A stretch of DNA of 16,769 nt from Gp6-AA40 sp046765795 (GCA_046765795.1 JBKPRH010000407.1:1-16769); one strand, 5' to 3'; shown: positions 8,581 to 15,921, counted from the stretch's first letter. Notes: generated by a model not told the origin, from the sequence alone. Numbers and translations: made by a program.

Positions 8581-8596
8581 CCCTTAAAATAGGGGA
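8581..8596 (+). promoter_or_regulatory. Putative -10 element of folE within a small dyad (leaderless start)
   Basis: TAAAAT (8585-8590) ends exactly 6 nt before the folE ATG at 8597, the same spacing as at the TonB receptor. The intervening AGGGGA is purine-rich but abuts the ATG, too close to work as a normal Shine-Dalgarno. CCCT (8581-8584) and AGGG (8591-8594) flank the hexamer as a perfect 4-bp inverted repeat. No -35 match is seen 16-18 nt upstream. Confidence 0.5.
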
Positions 8597-9190
8597 ATGC
8601 AGGATCTGATTCGCCAACTGCTGGCTGAGCTCGGAGAAGACCCGACTCGCGAGGGGTTGGTGCGCACGCCGACGCGCGTTGAAAAGTCGCTCGCGTTTCT
8701 GACCAGCGGCTACCGCGCCAACATCGATGAAGTGCTGAACGACGCACTGTTCACGGTGGACTACAACGAGATGGTCATCGTGAAAGACATCGATTTCTAT
8801 AGTCTGTGCGAGCACCATCTGCTGCCGTTCTTCGGGAAGTGTCACATCGCGTACATTCCAAGAACGCGTGTGATCGGTCTCAGCAAGATCCCCAGACTCG
8901 TGGACGTGTTCGCGCGGCGGCTGCAGATACAGGAGCGGATGACCAATCAAATCGCTGAGACGATTTGCCAGAAGATCGACCCGCTCGGGGTGGCCGTTGT
9001 CTGTGAGGGCACGCATCTTTGCATGTCGATGCGCGGCGTGGAGAAGCAGAATTCTTGTGCAGTGACCAGCGCGATGCTCGGCGCCTTTCAAGACAATGCT
9101 CGAACGCGGATGGAGTTTCTGGAATTGATTCGTCTCCGGACTGGGACCTCGGCGCCCAACACACCGGGCCTGGCCTGCGTGGGCGACTGA
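8597..9190 (+). CDS. folE: GTP cyclohydrolase I
   Basis: A 197-residue cytosolic enzyme converting GTP to 7,8-dihydroneopterin triphosphate and formate, the first step of tetrahydrofolate (and biopterin) synthesis. The zinc ligands Cys71, His74 and Cys142 are present; adding 39 gives the E. coli FolE positions Cys110, His113 and Cys181. The flanking His73 in 'CEHH', 'GLSKIPRLVDVFARRLQIQERM' (positions 94-115) with the Ser96 and Gln112-Glu113 substrate contacts, His140, and Arg146 in 'SMRGVEK' are also conserved. The enzyme works as a decamer. About 17 residues after 'FLELIR' form an unusual Pro/Gly-containing tail beyond where many FolE proteins end. It begins a compact operon: the next gene starts 2 nt after the stop. 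The start is at the only nearby ATG and is probably leaderless. Confidence 0.97.
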   Translation: MQDLIRQLLAELGEDPTREGLVRTPTRVEKSLAFLTSGYRANIDEVLNDALFTVDYNEMVIVKDIDFYSLCEHHLLPFFGKCHIAYIPRTRVIGLSKIPRLVDVFARRLQIQERMTNQIAETICQKIDPLGVAVVCEGTHLCMSMRGVEKQNSCAVTSAMLGAFQDNARTRMEFLELIRLRTGTSAPNTPGLACVGD

Positions 9191-9192
9191 GC

Positions 9193-9906
9193 ATGCGCAG
9201 GGCGGTTCTCATTCTGATCGGAGCGCTCGCGGCCTCGAGCGTTCTTGTTGCACAACAGACGACCAAGCCACCGGCGTCGACGACGAAAAAGCCCGCGCCG
9301 GCGACGCGCAAGCCCGCCCCGGCCAAGCCACTGCCGCCGGTCACCGAGCCGGCGACGGTCGAGTGTCCCGTGATGCTCGGCGAGGGCGCCCGCGACGGCG
9401 TGTCGTACTGCGACGTCGTGATTGGCCGAGACCCGCTTGGCGGGATCGTGATCAAGTTTCCGCCGCATCAGGGGCCGGTGACGCTCACGTTCAATCTGCA
9501 CAACCGGCACACGTACTCGGAAGAGCAGATCAAGACGAACCGTGCCTATCACCGCTACACGGCGTCGATCGGTGTGCTCGCACTGGACAACACGCTGTTG
9601 TCGCGCTTCTATGTGCAGAACGAGTTCCGCACGCCAGCCGACCTCGTTGACCGCATTCGCGGCGGCAGCGGTCCTGGCGGTCTGAAGGCCGTTGCGCCCA
9701 CTGGCACCGAACCGATCACCATCGTCGTGACCGAGGATGATGCGAAGGACGGCGTGAGTATATTGGGCGAGAAACTGTCGGTGGTCCGCGTCGATGGCGC
9801 CGACACGTTCACCGCTCCGGGACGGCCGATTGCCGTGATCAGCAACGTCATGCTCGAGTATCGTCCCGCTCCAGCGGCGAAGCCGGCGCCGGCCAGACGA
9901 AAGTGA
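9193..9906 (+). CDS. Secreted protein with Lys-Pro-Ala-rich ends, unknown function
   Basis: A 237-residue protein. ATG 9193, 2 nt after the folE stop, gives a signal peptide ('MRRAVLILIGALAASSVLVA'); the frame is open further upstream inside folE, but that part is a shadow. After cleavage comes a low-complexity linker (about residues 24-55) with repeated KPAP units, which would be extended and positively charged. A β-rich domain follows (about 55-222) with two Cys ('ECPVML', 'VSYCDVV') that could form a disulphide. The chain ends with another Lys/Pro/Ala run ('PAAKPAPARRK'). I do not recognise the family. Basic proline-rich linkers in periplasmic proteins often span or bind the cell wall, so envelope attachment is plausible. 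Its stop overlaps the GTG of the glycosyltransferase by 4 nt, implying translational coupling with it and transcription from the folE promoter. Confidence 0.8.
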   Translation: MRRAVLILIGALAASSVLVAQQTTKPPASTTKKPAPATRKPAPAKPLPPVTEPATVECPVMLGEGARDGVSYCDVVIGRDPLGGIVIKFPPHQGPVTLTFNLHNRHTYSEEQIKTNRAYHRYTASIGVLALDNTLLSRFYVQNEFRTPADLVDRIRGGSGPGGLKAVAPTGTEPITIVVTEDDAKDGVSILGEKLSVVRVDGADTFTAPGRPIAVISNVMLEYRPAPAAKPAPARRK

Positions 9907-10640
9907 GCAGCCCTTCGACTGAGCTCAGGGCAGGCCGCCAGGAACGTCTCTCGATCATCGTTCCCGTCTACAACGAAGCCAGAACCGTCAGGGCCGTCAT
10001 CGATCGGTTGCTCACGATCGAGCTGCCAGTGCCGCGCGAGATCCTCGTTGTGGACGATGGATCGACGGACGGTACGGGCGATGTGCTGGACAGGGCCGCA
10101 GGTGAAGGGCTGCCGGTGACGGTCATCCGCATGCAGCAGAACGGCGGAAAAGGCACGGCGATTCGTACCGGACTTGCGCGTGCGACCGGAACGATCGTCG
10201 CCATTCAGGATGCGGACCTCGAACTCGACCCCGCGCAGCTCGCTACGCTCGTGCAGCCTATCGTCAGTGGCCGCGCGACTGTTGTCTATGGCTCGCGCTT
10301 TCTCGATGGCACGGCGCGGGCACCGCGCATGACGATCGCCGGCAACCGCATGCTGACCGCGGCCACCAATCTGCTCTACGGATCGGCGATCACGGATATG
10401 GAGACCTGCTACAAGATCATGCGCGCCGACATCGCGCACTCATTGAAGTTGGATGCGAGTCGCTTCGAGATCGAGCCACAGATCACGGCGCGACTGCTGC
10501 GAGGCGGCCATCACATTTACGAGCTGCCTGTGCACTTCGCGCCGCGGTCGAAGGCCGAGGGCAAGAAGATCAAATGGCGCGACGGTGTGAGCGCCCTACA
10601 GGTGCTGCTGCGCGAGCGCTTTGGCCCAACGGGCCACTAG
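9903..10640 (+). CDS. GT2 glycosyltransferase, polyprenyl-phosphate sugar synthase (DPM1)-like
   Basis: A 245-residue GT-A-fold enzyme. 'SIIVPVYNEARTVRAVIDRL' begins the nucleotide-binding half; 'ILVVDDGSTDGT', 'NGGKGTAIRTGL' and the DxD-type metal site 'IQDADLELDP' follow, then 'VYGSRFL', 'ITDMETCYKIMRAD' and 'EIEPQITARLLRGG'. The end, 'KAEGKKIKWRDGVSALQVLL', is typical of dolichol/polyprenyl-phosphate mannose or glucose synthases. It would load a sugar from a nucleotide donor onto a lipid phosphate at the inner membrane. It has no membrane segments of its own. The start is GTG 9903, overlapping the previous stop (GTGA); no other start codon occurs before the catalytic domain. Residues 4-12 are encoded by a palindromic repeat, so the N-terminus is probably acquired. 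Likely partners are the GT-C membrane enzymes further right. Confidence 0.9.
   Translation: MSSPSTELRAGRQERLSIIVPVYNEARTVRAVIDRLLTIELPVPREILVVDDGSTDGTGDVLDRAAGEGLPVTVIRMQQNGGKGTAIRTGLARATGTIVAIQDADLELDPAQLATLVQPIVSGRATVVYGSRFLDGTARAPRMTIAGNRMLTAATNLLYGSAITDMETCYKIMRADIAHSLKLDASRFEIEPQITARLLRGGHHIYELPVHFAPRSKAEGKKIKWRDGVSALQVLLRERFGPTGH
9911..9936 (+). repeat. Dispersed palindromic repeat of the CCCTTCGACT..GCTCAGGG type
   Basis: CCCTTCGACTGAGCTCAGGG (9911-9930) followed by CAGGCC. CCCT (9911-9914) pairs with AGGG (9927-9930), and CTGAGCTCAG (9919-9928) is a perfect 10-bp palindrome. From memory this matches a class of short repeats found in many copies between genes in a wide range of bacterial genomes. 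No second copy was seen in this window. It is read in frame as 'PSTELRAG' at the start of the glycosyltransferase. Confidence 0.6.
10622..10640. terminator. Hairpin at a convergent gene end with shared CTAG stop
   Basis: TGGCCC (10622-10627), loop AAC, GGGCCA (10631-10636) form a perfect 6-bp GC-rich stem. It is followed directly by CTAG (10637-10640), which supplies the TAG stop of both convergent genes. There is no T-run on either side, so it is not a classical intrinsic terminator. It may stall polymerase or protect both 3' ends. Confidence 0.4.
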
Positions 10641-11341
10641 GCAAGTGTCCAGATAGCCACCACGCTCTTGCCGACGCTGCGGGCCAGCAGCGGATCAATC
10701 ACACGCGACGCGGGCACGAGCACTCGATCCCAGAACAGAATCTGACCCTGCGTGGGCATCGAGGCCCGAAGCAGCAGACGGTTGGCCATCGATGCGGCCA
10801 TGCCGACGGCATCGAGGTAGAACGCCTCGACGGGGCGAAGCACACGCGGAGCGGCGGCCAGGAGCGACGCCTTGCTATAACGGCGGAAGTGGCCGATGGC
10901 CTTGTCGAACTCGCTATAGAGCGACTGGTGGGCGGGTGACAGGACGATGATGTGACCGCCCGGGCGCAGCCGCGTCGCGCTGCGCTCGAGCTCAGCGGCG
11001 TCGTCCTCGATGTGTTCGAGTACGTCGATGTACAGGATGGCGTCGAAGCGTACATTCGGGGCGATCGCGTCCACAGTTCCGCACCACGTACGCACAGGGC
11101 ACGGCAAAGGCTGAGCGGCGAAACGTTCGTGGAGCTGAGCCAGCAGATCCCGATCCGGCTCCAGACAGGTCCACGAGCGCTGGCGTCCATCGCAGAGGAA
11201 CCGCGATGTTGCGCCCAGGCCGGCGCCGACCTCCAGCACGTCTCCGACGACATATGGCTTGATGGAGCGCCCGTAGTACGCCTTCCAGTTTGTGGCGTGC
11301 TGGAAGATTTCGAGTTCGCTGCCGACGTAGGAAGAGGTCAC
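10637..11341 (-). CDS. Class I SAM-dependent methyltransferase
   Basis: A 234-residue soluble enzyme. Motif I is 'VLEVGAGLG' (residues 35-43), the acidic residue that contacts the SAM ribose is in 'CLEPD', and 'ILYIDVLEHIEDD' (about 102-114) is the typical post-motif with the acidic dyad. 'LRPGGHIIVLSPA' and 'IGHFRRYSKASLL' follow; the last motif is common in methyltransferases encoded among glycosyltransferase genes. The substrate is unknown; a sugar or lipid-linked glycan is inferred from context. The start is GTG 11341, 3 nt after the stop of the upstream GT2 gene, so the two form an operon on the minus strand. No clear Shine-Dalgarno is visible. Its stop shares a CTAG with the convergent GT2 gene. 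Confidence 0.9.
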   Translation of the reverse strand: MTSSYVGSELEIFQHATNWKAYYGRSIKPYVVGDVLEVGAGLGATSRFLCDGRQRSWTCLEPDRDLLAQLHERFAAQPLPCPVRTWCGTVDAIAPNVRFDAILYIDVLEHIEDDAAELERSATRLRPGGHIIVLSPAHQSLYSEFDKAIGHFRRYSKASLLAAAPRVLRPVEAFYLDAVGMAASMANRLLLRASMPTQGQILFWDRVLVPASRVIDPLLARSVGKSVVAIWTLA

Positions 11342-11344
11342 CGG

Positions 11345-12370
11345 CTATCCAGCGCTTGCGTGCGGTGCGTTTGACGCGCGCGGCCCGTGGCTCGACGCGA
11401 CCAGCGTCTGACACTGATCGACGAAGTACTCGTAGTCGCGGACCGGGATAAACGTGGGATGCGAGCGCCCGTGGAGCACGAGAAAGGCAAACAGGGACGT
11501 GAACGCCATGACTTGAAGAAGCACGATCAAAAGAACAGCGACAGCTGTCGATGTCCAGGCCGGCATGGTCAGTGGCGTGAAAAGGCTGAGACCAACAGTG
11601 GTCAGTAGTGCCGTCACCATCACTGACGCCACAATCGCGGTCACGACGACCAGCCTGACGCCGACGAGCTCCGCATGCACCGACAGCGCAGAGAGCCCGT
11701 GCATCACGAGATCGACGAAGTTCATCCGCGACTTTCCCGCAAGGCGCGCGGCCCGCTGGGTCGGAATGCTCGCTCGGGGCAGCCGCGCCTTGAACACCGC
11801 GGCGGCATAGTGATTCCAGAGCTCTGACACGACAACCAGACGTCGCAGCAGCTGGAACGGAACGATGCTGAAGTTGCCGACTCGGACGGGGATGCCGGTG
11901 AGCAACCGATGTGCCCAGCGATAGAGCGCATAGAACACCTGAAACAGCGCGCTCTCGGATCGTCGGGTGCGCTCGGCGAATACTACGGTGCTGCGCTTGT
12001 GCTCCTCGAGGCACGCGAGCAGGCGAGGCACGTCCTCCGGGGCGTCTTCGCCGTCGCCATCCATGACGACCACCGCATCTGGCGATCGGTGCCGCTCGAC
12101 GAATGCCAGCGCGATGGCAATCGCCCGCTGATGACCGACGTTGCGACGCAGCGATAGCACTTCTATACAATCCAGAGCGCGCCAGTCGTTTCCGAGCCAG
12201 TGCGCCGGTATGCCTTTAGTCGACCCATCGTCAATCAACAGGAGGTCGGCGGTCAGACCCGCATCCGCCAGCACTCGGTCCAGGCGTGGAAGGAGAAGGC
12301 CGGCTGCCGCCCAATCGTTATAAATCGGTATCAGGACGAGCAATTTGTCTCGCACCGTGTGCTCGGGCAT
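11345..12370 (-). CDS. GT2 glycosyltransferase with C-terminal membrane segments
   Basis: A 341-residue enzyme with an N-terminal GT-A domain: 'LLVLIPIYNDW', 'LLLIDDGST', 'RRNVGHQRAIAIAL' and the metal-binding 'VVMDGDGEDAPED'. Two membrane segments follow (about residues 239-262 and 271-300), then a short cytosolic tail. The layout is that of membrane-anchored GT2 enzymes such as those transferring sugar to polyprenyl phosphate, but the exact donor and acceptor cannot be read. ATG 12370 is chosen; the frame is open to a TTG at 12442, but that would add a hydrophobic stretch running into the divergent gene. No clear Shine-Dalgarno precedes it. It is the first gene of a two-gene minus-strand operon with the methyltransferase, and its start lies 34 nt from the start of a divergent gene. 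Confidence 0.88.
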   Translation of the reverse strand: MPEHTVRDKLLVLIPIYNDWAAAGLLLPRLDRVLADAGLTADLLLIDDGSTKGIPAHWLGNDWRALDCIEVLSLRRNVGHQRAIAIALAFVERHRSPDAVVVMDGDGEDAPEDVPRLLACLEEHKRSTVVFAERTRRSESALFQVFYALYRWAHRLLTGIPVRVGNFSIVPFQLLRRLVVVSELWNHYAAAVFKARLPRASIPTQRAARLAGKSRMNFVDLVMHGLSALSVHAELVGVRLVVVTAIVASVMVTALLTTVGLSLFTPLTMPAWTSTAVAVLLIVLLQVMAFTSLFAFLVLHGRSHPTFIPVRDYEYFVDQCQTLVASSHGPRASNAPHASAG

Positions 12371-12404
12371 GCGTCGGCTGCAGTTGGGTACTAGGGCCAC
12401 AAGG

Positions 12405-14636
12405 ATGACACAGAGCACGACGTATACGGAGCAGCGGTCCAATCGTGCTGCAGTCTGGCTGTCCGCCGCGGTCCTGCTGTGTGCGCTCGCCTGGCTCGGC
12501 CATCGTCTCGTATTCGCCGAATTTCAGGTGTACGACGACGAAGGATACCTCCTGGTGACCGTTCAGCAGTTCCTGAAAGGTCTGCCCATCTACGACCAGG
12601 TTTATACGCAATACGGACCTGCCTATTACCTCTGGCAGCAGGTGTTGCACACAGTGTTCGGCATTCCCGTGACGCAGGACGCGACGCGCCTCGTCACGAT
12701 CGGTGTCTGGATCACATGCGCCCTGCTGGTTGGCTCGATCGTGTGGTTTCTGACCAGGCGCCGGGTCCTCACACTGCTGGGGACTGTAGCGGCGTTCATG
12801 CACCTGGCGCAGTTGGCATTTGAGCCCGGGCATCCGCAGGAACTCTGCACCGTGGGCGTGCTCGGTGCCCTTGCTCTCACGACCTGGAACCTCGCAGAAA
12901 AGAGACGCGTCGGACCCGCGGCGTCGATAGGGGTCTGGGCTCTGGTCGCTGTCACCACACTCAGTAAGGTGAACGTCGGAGCATTTCTTGCCGCAGCGCT
13001 GACGTTGGGGCTCGTGACGAGCCTGAGTCGGTCCCGGCTGCGGACGGTCGTTGAGCGAGTCGTTGTGGCAACCACGATGGCCGCGGTGCTGCTGCTGATG
13101 CGTGGCGACCTCCATCGTAGTGAAGTTGCCGCTTACGTTGTCATCGTCTTGTGCGGCGTGCTTGCCGTATTCATCACGCAATCGAGTGACGCGGCCGACG
13201 ACGGCGTCGTCACGGTATGGGATCTCGTTGCGGGTGTATCGGCGTTTGCGATTGCATGCGGCCTGATCACTGCTGGAATAGTTTTCCAGGGAACGTCGCT
13301 GCGGGCGCTGTTCGAGGGCCTCCTCGTCGCGCCCCTGCGGTTGCTCCAGGTGTCCCAGTATCGAGTACCGATCCAGCCACTCGTCGCCGTTGTCGCGCCA
13401 TTCACGCTGCTTGCGGCGTGGTGCTGGAATCGCGGGTTGATCCGGCAGCGATGGATCGAGCTCGCAACACTCGTGTGGGCCGTCATCATGTTCGCGCTGT
13501 CCGCCGCCAGGTTGTATTGGTGGCTTTTCGCAATCGGGCCGCTGCTGACATGGCTGGCTCTGTCTGACCGTGCAGTTGGTGAAGAGCAGCGCGCGGCGCG
13601 ACGCATTCTGGCATTCGCGGCGATTCTCATGGGGCTTCAGGCGTATCCCGTACCTGGCACGCAGATCGCGCTTGGGACTGTGCTCTACGTGCCGCTCGCC
13701 TTTGTGATGATTGCCGACGTACAACGAACGGTCGCGCGCACGCGGATATCCTCTGCGGCGCGAGCGTCGTTCGGCCGGCGCGCACTGTTCGTGATGCTGG
13801 CCATGGTCGCGACGGCAATCATCGGTCTGCAGGCGCAGCGCTTCTACGCACGCGGCGTCCCACTCGATCTGCCAGGTGCACGGAACGTGCGCACCTCCGA
13901 ACTGAATGTCGCGACCTATCGGTGGTTGAGTGCCAACATGCGCGAGAACTGCGATGCGTTCTACACGACCCCTGGACTGAACTCACTGCATTTCTGGACA
14001 GCAATCCCGCCGGTCTCGACGCTCAATGCCACGGTCTGGCCGCTGCTGTTCGACGATGAGCAACAGTACAGAGTTCTGGCCTCGGCGAAGCGCGTGGAGC
14101 GATTCTGTGTCGCGTGGAATTCACCGTACGTAGACCCAGTACCGCCCCAGATTGCCGCGCGGCCGTTGATGGCCTGGCTGCTGCGCGAGTTCGAACCGCG
14201 GGGACGATTCGGCGGGTGGCAGCTTCGGATGCGTCGTGAGGCTTCCGCGAACCTTGTCTACGAAGGACGATGGACAAAGGACGGCGACCTTGTCTTGACA
14301 CTGCCTTCAATCGATCGCGAGGCAGTCACGCGCATCGCCATCGTCGATGTGGACGCGGCACGGACGCTCGGCGACAGCGCACGCGGCGAGGAAGTCGTGG
14401 CACTGGACGAGGAAGGCATCCGCGTGCGTATGGATCTCGGCATCGACATCTCGAAACCCAGACGCATCACCCTGCGACAGACGGTCGCGTCGGCGTCTTC
14501 TTCAGACGGGCATTCAGTTGTCGTACGACTGCTTGCTCGTGACGGTCGTGCGCTTGCGCTCGTGCCGGTCGTTATGAGTGTGCCTTCGCGGGTTGCGTCG
14601 TCGCACGCGTCATCCACACCAGCAGGCCCATCATGA
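12405..14636 (+). CDS. GT-C-type integral membrane glycosyltransferase
   Basis: A 743-residue multi-pass protein. After the first membrane segment (about 17-38) comes 'QVYDDEGYLLVTVQQF' with acidic residues 44-46, matching the first-loop acidic motif of lipid-phosphate-sugar-dependent GT-C enzymes (GT39/GT83-like). 'YTQYGPAYYLWQ' right after it is also typical. About ten further hydrophobic segments extend to about residue 490, followed by a soluble, probably periplasmic C-terminal domain of about 250 residues that looks β-rich ('SIDREAVTRIAIVDVDA'). It would transfer a sugar from polyprenyl phosphate to an unknown acceptor outside the inner membrane. ATG 12405 is preferred; an in-frame ATG at 12369 and TTG at 12345 would reach into the divergent gene. 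Its last 65 nt lie antisense to the end of the GT87-like gene. Confidence 0.85.
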   Translation: MTQSTTYTEQRSNRAAVWLSAAVLLCALAWLGHRLVFAEFQVYDDEGYLLVTVQQFLKGLPIYDQVYTQYGPAYYLWQQVLHTVFGIPVTQDATRLVTIGVWITCALLVGSIVWFLTRRRVLTLLGTVAAFMHLAQLAFEPGHPQELCTVGVLGALALTTWNLAEKRRVGPAASIGVWALVAVTTLSKVNVGAFLAAALTLGLVTSLSRSRLRTVVERVVVATTMAAVLLLMRGDLHRSEVAAYVVIVLCGVLAVFITQSSDAADDGVVTVWDLVAGVSAFAIACGLITAGIVFQGTSLRALFEGLLVAPLRLLQVSQYRVPIQPLVAVVAPFTLLAAWCWNRGLIRQRWIELATLVWAVIMFALSAARLYWWLFAIGPLLTWLALSDRAVGEEQRAARRILAFAAILMGLQAYPVPGTQIALGTVLYVPLAFVMIADVQRTVARTRISSAARASFGRRALFVMLAMVATAIIGLQAQRFYARGVPLDLPGARNVRTSELNVATYRWLSANMRENCDAFYTTPGLNSLHFWTAIPPVSTLNATVWPLLFDDEQQYRVLASAKRVERFCVAWNSPYVDPVPPQIAARPLMAWLLREFEPRGRFGGWQLRMRREASANLVYEGRWTKDGDLVLTLPSIDREAVTRIAIVDVDAARTLGDSARGEEVVALDEEGIRVRMDLGIDISKPRRITLRQTVASASSSDGHSVVVRLLARDGRALALVPVVMSVPSRVASSHASSTPAGPS

Positions 14637-15867
14637 AGGGCACGGACATCTGCACGCCGATAGCGGCCGCAGTTGGTATAAACAGCGCGGCAAACAGCCA
14701 GTAGACAAGGACGCCATACGCCGGTGCGTCCACGTTCCGCTCCGTCTCGAGCATGTACGCGCCGAACCACAGAAGCGGCAATGCGAGCAGCGTGACGTCG
14801 TAAACGATCACGTGAGGGTTGACGAGTAGAGAAGCGAGCATAACGACGCCAAGCCGGATGCGAACAGGTGCGTCGCTCTTCCACACTCGGACCGTACACC
14901 ACAGCACGATCGCGCTGAGTGCCCACCAGAGTGGAACCCCAATCGAAGCCGGCAGCAGCCTCGTGACTGAGCGCAGCGAATGGCTCATGAACGGTTTGGA
15001 TTCGAGCCAGTCCGCATACGTCAGCGTCACTCGCAGCGTCGATGCGAACCCGCTGAAGGCCGCCGATCCCATCGTCACCCAGATGATTGCGGCCTGCGCG
15101 GCGGCGGAAGCCACTGCGCCGACGAGCATGCGCCATTCGCCGCAGGCTAGCACGATCACCGCAAGCGGAATCCCGAACTGCGGTTTCAGCGTGAGGAGAC
15201 CGAATGCCGCACCTGCGAGATAGGAACGACCTCGTTCGAGCGCGAGCCACCCGAGCCAGAACGCGATCAGGATGACGATGGTGATCTGGCCGTAGAGGAT
15301 CAGACTCCAGAACGGCGGGAACGCCGCCGCTGCCGCGACAATCATGCGTCCGTCAGGCAGTTGGTCAGCGACGCGGCGCCATGCGCTCCAGATGACGACT
15401 GCGTACAACGCTATAGTGACGAGGCACCAGATCAGCAGCGCGGGGCCATACGTCCACCCGTTGAATGGCATGAAGAGAAGCGCGGCGTGCGGCGGGTACA
15501 CGGTGGGGTAGAGATCTGGCTTGGAATCGGGCACGAGCGAGACCTGTGCGTCGTGCAGTGCCTTCATGTTGTAGATCGTGGTCACCTGCCCTGACGCGGC
15601 GAGATGGCCGAGCGTGTAGAAGTGCACGAAGTCGGCGCCCTTCAACGGTCCGGCGATGCTCCGATCGCCCGGGCCGGCGAATCCGATCACGGCGGCGGTG
15701 AGCCACAGGAGCGTGGCGAGCACGAACGCCTGCGTCGTGGCATGACGCGCCGATCGCGGCCATGGAATTCGCGCGACGAGACGGGCCACGCCGCGCACTC
15801 GTTCTCCGAGCGCGATCACAGGTCCGGCAACGCGATGACGGATTTCGGGGGTGCTGATCGAGTTCAC
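14572..15867 (-). CDS. GT87 (DUF2029)-family membrane glycosyltransferase
   Basis: A 431-residue multi-pass protein. After the first membrane segment (about 47-64) comes 'GADFVHFYTLGHLAASG' with Asp79, then 'YPPHAALLFMPFNGW' and later 'LLTLKPQFGIPLAVIVLA'. These are hallmarks of the DUF2029/GT87 family, which includes mycobacterial polyprenyl-phosphomannose-dependent α-mannosyltransferases such as PimE. About nine hydrophobic segments follow. It would use a lipid-linked mannose or similar donor; the acceptor is unknown. GTG 15867 is used as start since it precedes the family-like region by a short basic stretch. The frame is open to 16158, but that upstream part is antisense to the divergent gene and low in hydrophobicity, so it was left out; a start further inside is possible. 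The 3' end overlaps the convergent GT-C gene by 65 nt. Confidence 0.85.
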   Translation of the reverse strand: MNSISTPEIRHRVAGPVIALGERVRGVARLVARIPWPRSARHATTQAFVLATLLWLTAAVIGFAGPGDRSIAGPLKGADFVHFYTLGHLAASGQVTTIYNMKALHDAQVSLVPDSKPDLYPTVYPPHAALLFMPFNGWTYGPALLIWCLVTIALYAVVIWSAWRRVADQLPDGRMIVAAAAAFPPFWSLILYGQITIVILIAFWLGWLALERGRSYLAGAAFGLLTLKPQFGIPLAVIVLACGEWRMLVGAVASAAAQAAIIWVTMGSAAFSGFASTLRVTLTYADWLESKPFMSHSLRSVTRLLPASIGVPLWWALSAIVLWCTVRVWKSDAPVRIRLGVVMLASLLVNPHVIVYDVTLLALPLLWFGAYMLETERNVDAPAYGVLVYWLFAALFIPTAAAIGVQMSVPFMMGLLVWMTRATTQPAKAHS

Positions 15868-15921
15868 GCGAATCAGCCACCGTTGTGCAAGACGCCTGCC
15901 TCGCCGTAGCCTTACATCGAC

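Noticed and set aside
12389..12394. TACTAG before the GT-C start as a -10 element
   Set aside because: It lacks the conserved final T and lies 10 nt from the ATG, so it does not match the other two leaderless sites.
12318..13724. 468-codon open frame on the minus strand
   Set aside because: Antisense to the GT-C gene; composition is polar, His/Gln/Arg-rich and without recognisable motifs.
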